DNA of 64,000 bases from assembly GCA_027023305.1 (NCBI GenBank), contig JALVVR010000048.1, forward strand, positions 257,633 to 321,632. Reading direction: 5' to 3'. The stretch is from Campylobacterales bacterium. Lineage in GTDB: Bacteria; Campylobacterota; Campylobacteria; Campylobacterales; QNZT01. The notes beneath the pieces are model-generated. The model made no database searches. It saw only the letters and a list, made by a program, of their open reading frames with translations, and had not been told where the DNA came from. Below are positions 37,880 to 46,872 of this stretch, piece by piece (positions within the stretch are counted from its first letter, which is position 1; each line of letters begins with the position of its first letter). The position numbers and the translations under genes were made by a program.

Positions 37880-39073
37880 TTATCTTCCAGCAAAGACAAC
37901 TCCTACTTCCATTTTTAAGATAGGTTTTACACTAAAAAAAGCTGCAGTTATACTGACTATCAAAACTCCCAAAAATCCAAGTAGTGGGGCAAACCACATC
38001 AGACGAAATGGAAAATCTACACTTGCTATACTCTCTCCTATAATAGCACAAACTCCAATCCCTATCCCACTTCCTATAATCACTCCTGCAAATGCTTGAG
38101 TAAAAACCATCTTGATAAGTTGAGAGTTATTAGCTCCCATCGCTTTTAATACTGCATACTGTTTTAAATTTTCATAAGTAAACATATAAAGCATGATACC
38201 TGTTACTCCAAAACCTACTATCATAGCAAGTATAACCATATTTACCATATCGCCTACATCTTCTGAATTTATAAGATACCAGATAACACTCTCTTTTTTA
38301 AACTCATCACTTGTTATAGCTTTAAGCCTTGTTTGTTTTGTTATATTTTGGGCTACAATTTTAGGGGAAAATCCTTTTTGAACTCTTACTAAAATAAAAG
38401 TTATATATCTCTTTTCTCCAGGTATTAATCTTTTAAAATTGCTTTGTGTTGTGTAGATAAGTGGTCGGGGTGGAAATCTTGGTATAGTTTTAGATACTCC
38501 TCTTACAACTACTCTTTTATCATTTATCAAAAGTTCATCGCCATATCTTAGTTTTCTTGTTGGAGAGTTGAGATGAACTCCATCATAAGCCCACATATCT
38601 TTTTTATTTATAGGAGTTTGTAGCTTACCACTTGTACCACCACTATCTACGATAATACTTTGGGGCATATGCAAGATTTTTGCTCCAAGTTTGTTTGTTG
38701 GAAGTGGAGTTCCACTAAGTGTTGCATCATCTACACCTATGATTTGAAAAGATTGAAAGTGTCCATTTGGAAATCTCGCAGTAACATCTCCAAGATAAAG
38801 AGGTATAGCATAATTTACCCCTTTCACACTTTTAACCAAAGGCAAGGAAGAATCACTCAAGTTGATAGTAGCCTCAGTAGAGTTTTCTGCACTATCCATG
38901 ACCCAAATATCTGCTGATGGATTTTCACTCACAAGTGCAAAACCTCTTGTCATAAAACCTGCAAAATATGCAAAAGCAAATGTTACTAAAAAAGCAGTAA
39001 AACCTATGCCGATAAAAAGACCTATAAATTTAGTTTTATCATGCATAAGCATTTTTATGGCAACTTCAAACAT
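37880..39073 (-). CDS. ABC transporter permease (DevC/MacB-type FtsX fold)
   Basis: 397 residues. One N-terminal TM helix (about 17-41), a large periplasmic domain (about 45-270), then three TM helices (about 277-299, 327-350 and 360-385). The NLKQYAVLKAMGANNSQL coupling segment is typical of FtsX-fold permeases. It has four TM helices and no fused ATPase. It works with the ATPase and adaptor encoded just upstream in a tripartite exporter. Substrate is unknown. Confidence 0.88.
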   Translation of the reverse strand: MFEVAIKMLMHDKTKFIGLFIGIGFTAFLVTFAFAYFAGFMTRGFALVSENPSADIWVMDSAENSTEATINLSDSSLPLVKSVKGVNYAIPLYLGDVTARFPNGHFQSFQIIGVDDATLSGTPLPTNKLGAKILHMPQSIIVDSGGTSGKLQTPINKKDMWAYDGVHLNSPTRKLRYGDELLINDKRVVVRGVSKTIPRFPPRPLIYTTQSNFKRLIPGEKRYITFILVRVQKGFSPKIVAQNITKQTRLKAITSDEFKKESVIWYLINSEDVGDMVNMVILAMIVGFGVTGIMLYMFTYENLKQYAVLKAMGANNSQLIKMVFTQAFAGVIIGSGIGIGVCAIIGESIASVDFPFRLMWFAPLLGFLGVLIVSITAAFFSVKPILKMEVGVVFAGR

Positions 39074-39075
39074 CT

Positions 39076-39882
39076 TTACTCTTTTGCTATTTTTATAAAT
39101 ACATTCAACTCTTCCCCTACATATAGTGGTAGTTGATTTGTATCTTTTATATGATATACAATTTGCAAAACTCTTGTATCAGTCCTCTCAGTTGGACTTC
39201 CTGTAAGAGTTGTTTTTGGTTTGACATAAGGAATCGTATAAAGATAATCCAAATCTATCTTTTTGGTATTGTCTCCCCTTATATAAGCAACAGCTTTTAA
39301 ACCAGCTTTGAACTTTGATATATCAAACTCATTTATACTGACTTTTACATTTAACTCCTTGCTTCCTATCACAAGAGCTTTAGAATTTTTATCAAAAAAG
39401 CTTCCTTTACTTATATCACAACTTAAAACTTTTCCATCTATTGGAGAGTAAATCTTATAAAGTTTTGCTTTTTCTTGTAGTTGATAAAAGTCATCTTTTA
39501 TTTTTAAATATTTCTCTTTTGTTACTAAGTTTGGGAATATTTTTTTTAAACTCTCTATCAAGTCAAATCGATGTTTGGCACTTAACAGTTTCGCTTTTAC
39601 TAAACTATCATCTATCTCAAATAGCAACTCTCCTTTTTTGATTTTATCTCCACTTTGAACATAAACTTTTTTTACAACTCCAGTAACACTACTGCCAAGA
39701 GTGATATTTTTACTTCCTGCTTCTATAACTCCTGTTCCTGCTATAAAAGAGTTAAAAGGAAGTTTTATAGTGGGTAAAGCTACTGTATCTGATGTTTTTG
39801 ATTTATCTCCATAAAATATCACTACTATCGCTATACTTAAACCTATCAATGATAAAAATATTAGTATAAAAAATCTTTTCAT
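39076..39882 (-). CDS. HlyD-family periplasmic adaptor
   Basis: 268 residues. One N-terminal TM helix (about 3-23), then a split lipoyl/barrel-sandwich domain (TGVIEAGSKNITLGSSVTGVVKKVYVQSGDKIKKGELLFEID, then YKIYSPIDGKVLSCDISKGSFF) with a short helical hairpin between, and beta-barrel parts. The hairpin is much shorter than in HlyD or MacA. It bridges the permease and the TolC-like channel. The ATG overlaps the ATPase stop by 4 nt. Confidence 0.87.
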   Translation of the reverse strand: MKRFFILIFLSLIGLSIAIVVIFYGDKSKTSDTVALPTIKLPFNSFIAGTGVIEAGSKNITLGSSVTGVVKKVYVQSGDKIKKGELLFEIDDSLVKAKLLSAKHRFDLIESLKKIFPNLVTKEKYLKIKDDFYQLQEKAKLYKIYSPIDGKVLSCDISKGSFFDKNSKALVIGSKELNVKVSINEFDISKFKAGLKAVAYIRGDNTKKIDLDYLYTIPYVKPKTTLTGSPTERTDTRVLQIVYHIKDTNQLPLYVGEELNVFIKIAKE

Positions 39883-40583
39883 TTTGAAACTTCCTCTATC
39901 TTTTTAATCTTTCCATCTTCCATATAAGCTATCCTATCTGCATATTTGTATATCCTATTATCATGAGTAACTACTATCATAGTCATGTTCTTTTCCTTTA
40001 TCAGTTTTGTTAAAAGCTCCATTACCATCTGTCCTGATTTATGATCCAAACTACTTGTTGGTTCGTCACAAATCACTAATGTTGGGTTATGTACCAAAGC
40101 CCTTGCTATGGCAACTTTTTGTTGTTGTCCTCCACTTAAATTTCCTGGTAAAAAGTTTTCTTTGCCTTCTAAGCCAACTGCTTTTAATATTTTTAAAGAG
40201 CGAGAGAGTGCTTCTTTTTTATCGGTACCAAATATAGTGAGAGGAAGAGCTATATTTTCAATTGCACTCAGTGCTGGTATGAGATTAAATGCTTGAAAAA
40301 CAAAACCTATCTCTTTTCCTCTAAAGGTAGTTTTCTCTTCATCACTCATCTTTGACAAATCTCTTCCCAAAACTTTACACTCTCCAGCCTCAAATCCAAG
40401 TAATCCAGTAACAACAGAGACAAAAGTAGTTTTTCCACATCCTGAAGGTCCTACAAGCATAAGAAGTTCACCCTTATAAACATCAAGAGTAATTCCTTGC
40501 AAAACTTTTACTTTTAACTCTCCATCATCATAAATCTTTACAATATCATGACAATGTAAGATTGTTTCCATTTTATTAGTCAT
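39879..40583 (-). CDS. ABC transporter ATPase (MacB/LolD/DevA type)
   Basis: 234 residues. Walker A VGPSGCGKTT, Q-loop FQAFNL, signature LSGGQQQKVAIARAL, Walker B LVICDEPTSSLD and H-loop VVTHD. It powers the FtsX-fold permease. It overlaps the TolC-like gene by 8 nt and the adaptor gene by 4 nt, which supports one complex from one mRNA. Confidence 0.95.
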   Translation of the reverse strand: MTNKMETILHCHDIVKIYDDGELKVKVLQGITLDVYKGELLMLVGPSGCGKTTFVSVVTGLLGFEAGECKVLGRDLSKMSDEEKTTFRGKEIGFVFQAFNLIPALSAIENIALPLTIFGTDKKEALSRSLKILKAVGLEGKENFLPGNLSGGQQQKVAIARALVHNPTLVICDEPTSSLDHKSGQMVMELLTKLIKEKNMTMIVVTHDNRIYKYADRIAYMEDGKIKKIEEVSK

Positions 40584-41769
40584 GAAAAATTACTCCACTT
40601 GAAAGGTAGTTTAAAATAGTTGCATTTTGTATCATTTGATATTTTGCATCGATCTCTCTTTCTTTAGTTGTAATTATTTCGCTAAGAGTTTGTAAGTAAC
40701 TGTTTAAATCTATAAATCGTTGCAAATAAGCTTTTTGTATCTCTATAAATATTTTATTTGTATCTTTTAAATCTTTTTTTATAGCAAAGTAAGAGTTTTT
40801 TGCTAAATCGTATTTCGACTTATATGAAAAGTATTGGGATTTTCTTTTTATCAAAAGAGTTGTTTTTGTGGATTGCAGTTTTAGTAACTCTATCTTTTTT
40901 AACTCTATTGATTTGTTTAAACTATTGTCAAAATGAAAACCTACTCCTACACTCAAACTATAATTATCCCCATTTGCTGTTTGGTCATTGTTAAATTGTT
41001 TATTCAGACCTATTAGGGCATCAGGTTTCCAACTCTGTTTTGCCTCTTGGATTTTTATTTTAGATTGATTTGTTTTATTATCATAAAGTTTTAACTTTGG
41101 AGAGTGTTTTAAAAATGATTTTAAACTACTATGTACTTTTACAAAGGATAGTTTTGGGATTTTAGAGTGAGGGGCATATAGCCTTAGTTGCTTTTTCATA
41201 AAAGTGATAACTTCTTTTATTTGCAAGAATTGTGTTTTTATAAGAGTTAGATTATTTGTCATCCTTACTAATTCAAGATTTGAAATAACTCCTAACTTTT
41301 GAGCTTTTTTGGTAGAGTTTAAGAGAGTATTTAGATTTTTATATGCTTTTTCATATAAGCTTAGTTTCTCTCTGTTTTCTTGATATATTGTTATTAAGTT
41401 TAGTAGATTTATAAAAAGATGCTCTTGCTCTATTTGTGATAAATAGCCATGTTCTTTTATTTTGAGTTTTAAAAGATGGATTTTTTCAACACTTTTTCCA
41501 AAAATATCCACTTTATTCATGATACTAAAATCGGTAGTATTAAAATAAGATGGTAAAAACTTTGCTTTAGTTTTGCTATGAGTTAAACTTATATCCATAT
41601 TAATAAATCTTTTTTGCTCATTTATTTTCATATTAAGAGTATCCAACTTATTTTGCAACATCAAACTATCGTCAAAAGAGATAGTTTGTAATGCATCTTT
41701 ATAGAAGTTTAATATATTAGCATGAACTGTGATTGTTATTATTAAAAATAAAAGGATTTTTTTATTCAT
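40576..41769 (-). CDS. TolC-like outer-membrane efflux protein
   Basis: 397 residues. Signal peptide MNKKILLFLIITITVHA, then long helical coiled-coil segments (about 100-180 and 300-380) that suit the TolC periplasmic tunnel, and short barrel-like stretches. First gene of the operon TolC - ATPase - adaptor - permease - MFS. Its promoter carries the TTTCAT direct repeats shared with the OmpR-type regulator. AGGAAAAAAT precedes the ATG. Confidence 0.8.
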   Translation of the reverse strand: MNKKILLFLIITITVHANILNFYKDALQTISFDDSLMLQNKLDTLNMKINEQKRFINMDISLTHSKTKAKFLPSYFNTTDFSIMNKVDIFGKSVEKIHLLKLKIKEHGYLSQIEQEHLFINLLNLITIYQENREKLSLYEKAYKNLNTLLNSTKKAQKLGVISNLELVRMTNNLTLIKTQFLQIKEVITFMKKQLRLYAPHSKIPKLSFVKVHSSLKSFLKHSPKLKLYDNKTNQSKIKIQEAKQSWKPDALIGLNKQFNNDQTANGDNYSLSVGVGFHFDNSLNKSIELKKIELLKLQSTKTTLLIKRKSQYFSYKSKYDLAKNSYFAIKKDLKDTNKIFIEIQKAYLQRFIDLNSYLQTLSEIITTKEREIDAKYQMIQNATILNYLSSGVIFHD

Positions 41770-41801
41770 ATTTTTTCCTATTCTTTGTGTTAAGTATCAA
41801 T

Positions 41802-41832
41802 CTTATAGCTTTTGAATGAAATGAAAATGAAA
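41802..41832 (-). promoter_or_regulatory. Efflux-operon promoter with 11-bp-spaced direct repeats
   Basis: On the minus strand: TTTCAT (41832-41827), 5 nt, TTTCAT (41821-41816), 8 nt, TATAAG (41807-41802). The spacing is identical in front of the OmpR-type regulator at 45420-45390. Direct repeats every 11 bp just upstream of a -10 with no -35 fit activation by an OmpR/PhoB-type regulator. Confidence 0.7.
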
Positions 41833-41922
41833 AAGTTTATTCTTTGCTTTAATAATAAATATTATACAATTTTGCATATATAATAGAAATAATTCCTATT
41901 TATAGTACATAAAGGATATATT

Positions 41923-42567
41923 TTGGATGAGTTTATAGAAAAAGCTTTACAAAAAACTTTATTTGTAGATTATGCTACTTTAAAAAGTTTACTTACTCAA
42001 AGTGGTTACAAGTTTATCAATGACAAGATAAACTATATGAAGAAAAAAGGACTTTTAACCTCTTTAAAAAAAGGTTTTTATATATATAACTCTCCTTTTA
42101 TAAAAACTCTTATCTCAAAAGAAATCATAGCAAACAATCTACTAGGTCCATCATATATCTCTTATGATTATGCACTGTATTATCACGGTCTTATACCTGA
42201 GAGAGTAGAAGAGATAACATCTGCTACTACAAAAAGATCTAAAACTTTCAAAACTCCTATCGGTATGTTTAGTTATCGTCATATTGATAAAAGCCTTTAT
42301 AGCTTGGGAGTTGAGATAATTTCAACCAAAAGTGGAAACTTTATGATTGCATCACCATTAAAAGCCCTTTGTGATAAAGTATATGCAACTAAAGGATTAA
42401 GGATAGCTTCAAAAAAAGAGATGAAAACTTTTTTGCAAGAGGACTTGAGAGTTGATATGGATGAACTTTTAGAGTTTGATATGGATTTAGTCAAACAATA
42501 CTATCAGATTTCAAAATCAAGAAGAATACTCTTTTTATACAAACTATTAGAGGAGATAACTAAGTGA
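41923..42567 (+). CDS. AbiEi-type antitoxin (type IV toxin-antitoxin)
   Basis: 214 residues from a TTG start after AAAGGATATAT. The N-terminal winged-helix region (about 10-60, INYMKKKGLLTSLKKGFYIY) is typical of AbiEi antitoxins. The centre contains SYISYDYALYYHGLIPE and the C-terminal domain SPLKALCDKVY. In the family, AbiEi represses its own promoter and offsets the toxin without binding it. It overlaps the toxin gene by 4 nt. TATAAT at 41879-41884 is a likely -10. Confidence 0.85.
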   Translation: MDEFIEKALQKTLFVDYATLKSLLTQSGYKFINDKINYMKKKGLLTSLKKGFYIYNSPFIKTLISKEIIANNLLGPSYISYDYALYYHGLIPERVEEITSATTKRSKTFKTPIGMFSYRHIDKSLYSLGVEIISTKSGNFMIASPLKALCDKVYATKGLRIASKKEMKTFLQEDLRVDMDELLEFDMDLVKQYYQISKSRRILFLYKLLEEITK

Positions 42568-43427
42568 ATATCATAGAACAGATGCTATCAAAGTATGAGA
42601 TAAACAGTGAAGATGATTTGATAAATGCACTCAAAGAGGTTTTTCAAGAGATAGCACTTTTAGGACTATCTCGTGGTGGTTTTTTTCAAAAGGCTACTTT
42701 TTATGGAGGTACAGCTCTTAGAATCATACATGGATTGGATAGATTTTCAGAGGATTTGGACTTTTCTTTGTTACAAAAAGAAAAAAACTTTGATATAGAG
42801 AGTTATTTTCCTTTTATAGTAGATGAGTTTGAAGCACTCGGTATAAAAATCACTCTTAACAAAAAAGACAAATCATCACTCACCAATATAGAATCAGCAT
42901 TTTTAAAAAATGATACATCTATCCATACACTTGACATACAGATAGAAGATCTGTCAAATATACTTGATGGTGTGCATAGTGGTAAAAAACTAAAGATAAA
43001 GTTTGAAGTAGATACAAATCCACCTCTAAAGTTTCAAACCTCTTCACATACCCTACTTTTACCAACAACATTTAACATCATATCTATGACTCTGCCAAAT
43101 CTGTATGCTGGAAAACTTCATGCTCTTTTGTTTAGAAACTGGAAAAGAAGAGTAAAGGGTCGTGATTGGTATGATTTTGAGTGGTATGTAAAAAGAGGAG
43201 TGAAAGTAAATCTTGAGCATTTAAAAGAGAGGATGGTTGAGAGTGAAGACTTTAGTAAAAATGATGAGCTTACAGTTGAAGTGTTAAAAGAGCTTTTAAA
43301 AAACAAGATAGATGATTTAGATATTGAAAAAGCAAAACAAGAGGTGCAAGTTTTTATCAAAGATAGGGGAAAGCTTGATTTTTGGTCTAGGGAGTACTTT
43401 AAACTTTTGGTGGATAGGATAGCTTAA
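42564..43427 (+). CDS. AbiEii-type nucleotidyltransferase toxin
   Basis: 287 residues. The nucleotidyltransferase motif is visible: GGTALR (48-53) and the paired Asp in SEDLDF (D64, D66). The downstream conserved block AGKLHALLFR...GRDWYDFEWY is also present. AbiEii toxins modify tRNA or other targets and are bacteriostatic; some AbiE pairs abort phage infection. All catalytic motifs look intact. It converges with the histidine kinase gene (4-nt overlap). Confidence 0.88.
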   Translation: MNIIEQMLSKYEINSEDDLINALKEVFQEIALLGLSRGGFFQKATFYGGTALRIIHGLDRFSEDLDFSLLQKEKNFDIESYFPFIVDEFEALGIKITLNKKDKSSLTNIESAFLKNDTSIHTLDIQIEDLSNILDGVHSGKKLKIKFEVDTNPPLKFQTSSHTLLLPTTFNIISMTLPNLYAGKLHALLFRNWKRRVKGRDWYDFEWYVKRGVKVNLEHLKERMVESEDFSKNDELTVEVLKELLKNKIDDLDIEKAKQEVQVFIKDRGKLDFWSREYFKLLVDRIA

Positions 43428-44728
43428 AAAACTATATGAACTATTGTTCCTTTATTTGGTATTGAGTCTATTTTTATCTCTCCATTGTGTATCAAAACAC
43501 TGTTTTTTACTATACTAAGTCCCAATCCAAATCCATGGATTTTTTTATTTCTTGATTTATCAACTCTATAAAATCTCTCCATTATCTTAGGTAAATGTTT
43601 TTTATCTATTCCTATACCTTCATCTTTGACTATAAAATGGATTTTAGTATCTTGATAAAGGGAAACAAAGATATTTTTATTTTTGGGTGTATATTTTATG
43701 GCATTATCGATAATATTGATAAAGATAGATTTTATAAGGATAGAGTTTGCATTTATGATAATAGGTTCTATTTTGTTAAGATGTAGCTTTATACTTTTTT
43801 CTTGTAGTTGATTTTGAAATTTATCTATAACTTCTATGAGCAGGGAATCTAAAGAACACTTTTCAAATGATTTTTTGATATTTTCTTTTGAATATTTTGT
43901 TAAAAGCAGTAGTTGTTTTACTATAAGTTCAATCTGTTGACTCTGTTTTTGGATAATTTTAAGTGATTTTTCATACTCTTTTGGTTCTCTTAACTTTCTA
44001 AGAGTTATCTCTATCTCTCCTTGAATAACAGTGAGTGGACTCTTTAGTTCATGAGATACATCGGAGTTAAATCTATCTAAAAGTTCCACTCCCTCTTTTA
44101 TCCGTTTTATCATCTCATTAAAAGAAATTACCAAATCCCGTATCTCATCATCCTTTTTTGGAACTTCCAACTCTTCAGTAAATTTTGTAATAGTTATATC
44201 TTTGGTAGCATCTCTTAGTTTATTTATCGGCAAAAGTATTTTATCTATCATCTTAGCTGCTAAAAAGATAAATATTATGAGCAAAATAGGAATAATATTA
44301 AGAATCGTATCTTGAAAATTTTCTATTTTGTTATCGATATTTTTTTTATAAACAAAAATTCGATTCTTCCCTTGTTTAAAAATGTAGAGTGCATCGATAT
44401 AATCATCATCATTTTTATGAGTTATGATAAAAAAATTTTCTTTTTTGTATAAATACTGTTGATAATCTTTCAAATCAAATGTACTATTTTTATTTTGAAC
44501 TTTACCACTTCTTATAATAGCTATACCGATATTTTGCATTTGCATATATTTTTTGTAATTGTGAGCTATAAGTTGTAGTTTGAGTTTTATATTATTGTCT
44601 ATACTACGATTTATAAAGTAGTTAAATGAGAGTGCAAAAAGAGATAAAACAACAAAAGCAACACTTCCAAACCAAACAAGTACACGAGTTTTTAAAGATT
44701 TAAATTTCAATCTTATATCCCAATCCAC
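43424..44728 (-). CDS. Sensor histidine kinase of an OmpR-type system
   Basis: 434 residues. TM1 about 17-39, periplasmic sensor about 40-140, TM2 about 141-160, HAMP about 161-215. The H-box is SDVSHELKSPLTVI (H226), followed by an N-box around NIIDNAIKYTP, then VKDEGIGID and GFGLGLSIV. It overlaps the regulator gene by 29 nt. The sensor has no recognisable ligand motif. Efflux control is inferred from the shared promoter elements. Confidence 0.94.
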   Translation of the reverse strand: MDWDIRLKFKSLKTRVLVWFGSVAFVVLSLFALSFNYFINRSIDNNIKLKLQLIAHNYKKYMQMQNIGIAIIRSGKVQNKNSTFDLKDYQQYLYKKENFFIITHKNDDDYIDALYIFKQGKNRIFVYKKNIDNKIENFQDTILNIIPILLIIFIFLAAKMIDKILLPINKLRDATKDITITKFTEELEVPKKDDEIRDLVISFNEMIKRIKEGVELLDRFNSDVSHELKSPLTVIQGEIEITLRKLREPKEYEKSLKIIQKQSQQIELIVKQLLLLTKYSKENIKKSFEKCSLDSLLIEVIDKFQNQLQEKSIKLHLNKIEPIIINANSILIKSIFINIIDNAIKYTPKNKNIFVSLYQDTKIHFIVKDEGIGIDKKHLPKIMERFYRVDKSRNKKIHGFGLGLSIVKNSVLIHNGEIKIDSIPNKGTIVHIVF

Positions 44729-45356
44729 GATTACTTTTTATCAACTCTTTACCAAGCTTTTTTCTCAAATGATAGATAGTAACTTGTATAACATTGGAGT
44801 TGATATACTCTTGATTGTTCCAAAGTTGTTCCTCTATCATACGGTTAGATACATAGCCATTTTTATTTTTTATAAGAAATAGTAAGAGTTCATACTCTTT
44901 GGCAGTAAGTTTGATAACTTGAGACTCTTTTATCACTGTTTTTGTATCTGTATTGATACTAAGAGTGCCAAGTGTTATCAAATTAAGCCCTTTAGATATA
45001 TTTCTACGATGCAGTGATTCAACTCTTGCTATAAGTTCTGCAAATGAAAAAGGTTTTGCAATATAATCATCTGCACCATACCTTAAACCTTTGATTTTAT
45101 CTTCTATCTCCCCTTTTGCACTCAGCATAATAACAGGTGTAGTGATATTTTTTTCTCGTAAAGATTTGATAATCTCAATGCCACTTTTAAATGACAACAT
45201 CCAATCTGTTATTATCACATCATAGGAGTTGAGAGTTGCTAAATACTCTCCATCTCTTCCATCAAGTGCAGTATCGACAATATAACTATCCTCTTCAAAT
45301 CCTCTTTGTATAAATGAAAGGATATCTTCATCATCTTCTATGATTAATATTTTCAT
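44700..45356 (-). CDS. OmpR/PhoB-family response regulator
   Basis: 218 residues. Receiver with acidic pocket IIEDDED, phospho-acceptor D51 (VIITDWMLSFKSG), Ser in MLSAKGE and Lys in YIAKPFSF. The C-terminal winged helix (about 125-217) has TAKEYELLLFLIKNKNGYVSN and VTIYHLRKKLGKELI. It dimerises on direct repeats. Repeats with 11-bp spacing occur in its own promoter and in that of the efflux operon, so autoregulation is likely (inference). Confidence 0.95.
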   Translation of the reverse strand: MKILIIEDDEDILSFIQRGFEEDSYIVDTALDGRDGEYLATLNSYDVIITDWMLSFKSGIEIIKSLREKNITTPVIMLSAKGEIEDKIKGLRYGADDYIAKPFSFAELIARVESLHRRNISKGLNLITLGTLSINTDTKTVIKESQVIKLTAKEYELLLFLIKNKNGYVSNRMIEEQLWNNQEYINSNVIQVTIYHLRKKLGKELIKSNRGLGYKIEI

Positions 45357-45389
45357 AAATAAATTTTATCCTTTTTTTTGATAAAGAAG

Positions 45390-45430
45390 TTTATAAAGCA
45401 AAAATGAAATCAGAATGAAAAATTATGAAT
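45390..45430 (-). promoter_or_regulatory. Autoregulatory-type promoter of the OmpR-type regulator
   Basis: Minus strand: ATTCAT (45430-45425), 4 nt, TTTCAT (45420-45415), 5 nt, TTTCAT (45409-45404), 8 nt, TATAAA (45395-45390), 34 nt before the ATG. The last two repeats and the -10 have exactly the spacing seen in the efflux promoter. Confidence 0.7.
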
Positions 45431-45434
45431 ATGT

Positions 45435-45440
45435 TATACT
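45435..45440 (+). promoter_or_regulatory. -10 element for the App1-like gene
   Basis: TATACT, 4 nt downstream of the ATGAAA repeat array (45404-45430), which replaces the -35. The divergent gene may therefore share the same regulator. Confidence 0.45.
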
Positions 45441-45470
45441 GTCCTTTTTAAAAATAAAAGAAGGATTAAT

Positions 45471-46355
45471 ATGCTCCTTAGACTTTTAATATCTGCTTTA
45501 CTTTCCGTCATGATAAATATATATGCAGATGATAACATACAAATATATAATAGTTATGGCAACTCTCATGAAGTTATCATACAAGGAAGACTACTTCATA
45601 AAAAAGAGTTTAATAAGGTAAAAAAATCAGATAACTTTTTTCAAAACCTTTATAGACGAGCTAAAGAGTTTGTAAATGATGAAATAAAAAACAAAATAGT
45701 TAAACTAGATATAAATCATGAAAAGTTTCAAGTAAGAAGTGATTTTGAGGGGTATTTTCAGTTTGATGTAACTTTAAAGAAAAGCTTAAAAACTAGCTAC
45801 TATCCTATCAAGCTAAAGATAAAAGATACTTCCTATATTCACGATGCAAAAGCAACCATCATAGATAAAAAAATGATAGGTATCGTTTGCGATTTTGATG
45901 ATACGATAGTGATATCAAATGTTACTAACAAGTTAAAACTTGCCTACAACACAATCTTTAAAAACTACAAACAAAGAGAACTTGTAAAAGGCATAAAAGA
46001 TAGATTAAAAAAAATACTTTCAAAAAATCCTAAAAACTTACCAACTCCTCTATTTATACTATCAGGCTCTCCTCAACAACTTTTTAACCCAATAGAGGGA
46101 TTTCTAAACTATCATCACTTTCCAAAACATATCTTAATACTCAAAAAATCTCACGGTAGCAACAAAGACCCGCTAACCAACCAATACAAATATAAAACAC
46201 AAAAGATAGAAAAACTGATACAACTATATCCTAATATGAAATGGGTAATGTTTGGAGATAGTGGAGAAAAGGACAGAGAAGTTTATGAAAGTTTGATAAA
46301 AAAATATCCTAATAAAGTTCTTAGGTTTTATATAAGAGATGTAAATTCAGGTTAA
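45471..46355 (+). CDS. Secreted App1-like phosphatase (DUF2183, HAD-type)
   Basis: 294 residues. Signal peptide about 1-19 (LLRLLISALLSVMINIYA). An N-terminal beta-rich part (about 25-130) precedes an App1 catalytic domain: DFDDTIV (DxDxT nucleophile), FILSGSPQQL, LKKSHGSNKDPL and VMFGDSGEKDREVY. App1 of yeast is a phosphatidate phosphatase, so a periplasmic phospholipid or other phosphate ester is a plausible substrate here. It is divergent from the two-component system and converges on yoeB with a 3-nt overlap. Confidence 0.85.
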   Translation: MLLRLLISALLSVMINIYADDNIQIYNSYGNSHEVIIQGRLLHKKEFNKVKKSDNFFQNLYRRAKEFVNDEIKNKIVKLDINHEKFQVRSDFEGYFQFDVTLKKSLKTSYYPIKLKIKDTSYIHDAKATIIDKKMIGIVCDFDDTIVISNVTNKLKLAYNTIFKNYKQRELVKGIKDRLKKILSKNPKNLPTPLFILSGSPQQLFNPIEGFLNYHHFPKHILILKKSHGSNKDPLTNQYKYKTQKIEKLIQLYPNMKWVMFGDSGEKDREVYESLIKKYPNKVLRFYIRDVNSG

Positions 46356-46612
46356 TAATGAAACCGACACTGTGCCACTACAATAATATCATCTATGATT
46401 TTATATACCAGCCTATGTTCAGATGTTATTCTTCTTGAAAAATATCCCTGATAGTTTCCTTTGAGTTGTTCAGGTTTTCCCACTCCTTGACTATCATAAG
46501 GATTTCGTTTTATATCTTGTAAAAGTAGGTTTAGTCTTTTTAAAATTTTTTTATCATTTTGTACCCAATACTGATAATCCTCCCAGCCTTTATCAGCAAA
46601 GCCTACTATCAT
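46352..46612 (-). CDS. yoeB: YoeB-type mRNA interferase toxin
   Basis: 86 residues. YoeB family: WEDYQYWVQNDKKILKRLNLLL, EQLKGNYQGYFSRRI, EHRLVYKI and the C-terminal QCRFHY (catalytic His85). It cuts mRNA at the ribosomal A site. All key residues seem intact. It overlaps its antitoxin gene by 4 nt (ATGA) and the App1-like gene by its stop codon. Confidence 0.95.
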   Translation of the reverse strand: MIVGFADKGWEDYQYWVQNDKKILKRLNLLLQDIKRNPYDSQGVGKPEQLKGNYQGYFSRRITSEHRLVYKIIDDIIVVAQCRFHY

Positions 46613-46860
46613 ACTTCTATATCTTTTTTTACAAATTTTAGATTTTCTATCTGTTCAACAGCTTCGTTAAGTCTATCTCTGTTTTTTTTTGAAGAGAGTA
46701 GATACATAGTTTCTTTCATAGCACTATACTCTTCATAAGATAGTATAACAGCTGATTTGTTATCTTTTGTAGTTACTATATACTCATCAAAATCATCACA
46801 TACTTTGTTGATAATCTCTCTTAGATTGTTTCTAGCTTGGGAATATAAAAGTGGTTGCAT
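46609..46860 (-). CDS. yefM: YefM/Phd-family antitoxin
   Basis: 83 residues from the ATG at 46860, chosen because AAAGGAG lies 5 nt before it; an upstream in-frame TTG at 46878 has no such site and would run through the operator. The N-terminal DNA-binding part (YSQARNNLREIINKVCDD ... SAVILSYEEYSAMKET) is typical of Phd/YefM, with a disordered acidic C-terminus that wraps the toxin. Confidence 0.93.
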   Translation of the reverse strand: MQPLLYSQARNNLREIINKVCDDFDEYIVTTKDNKSAVILSYEEYSAMKETMYLLSSKKNRDRLNEAVEQIENLKFVKKDIEV

Positions 46861-46872
46861 AAAAACTCCTTT

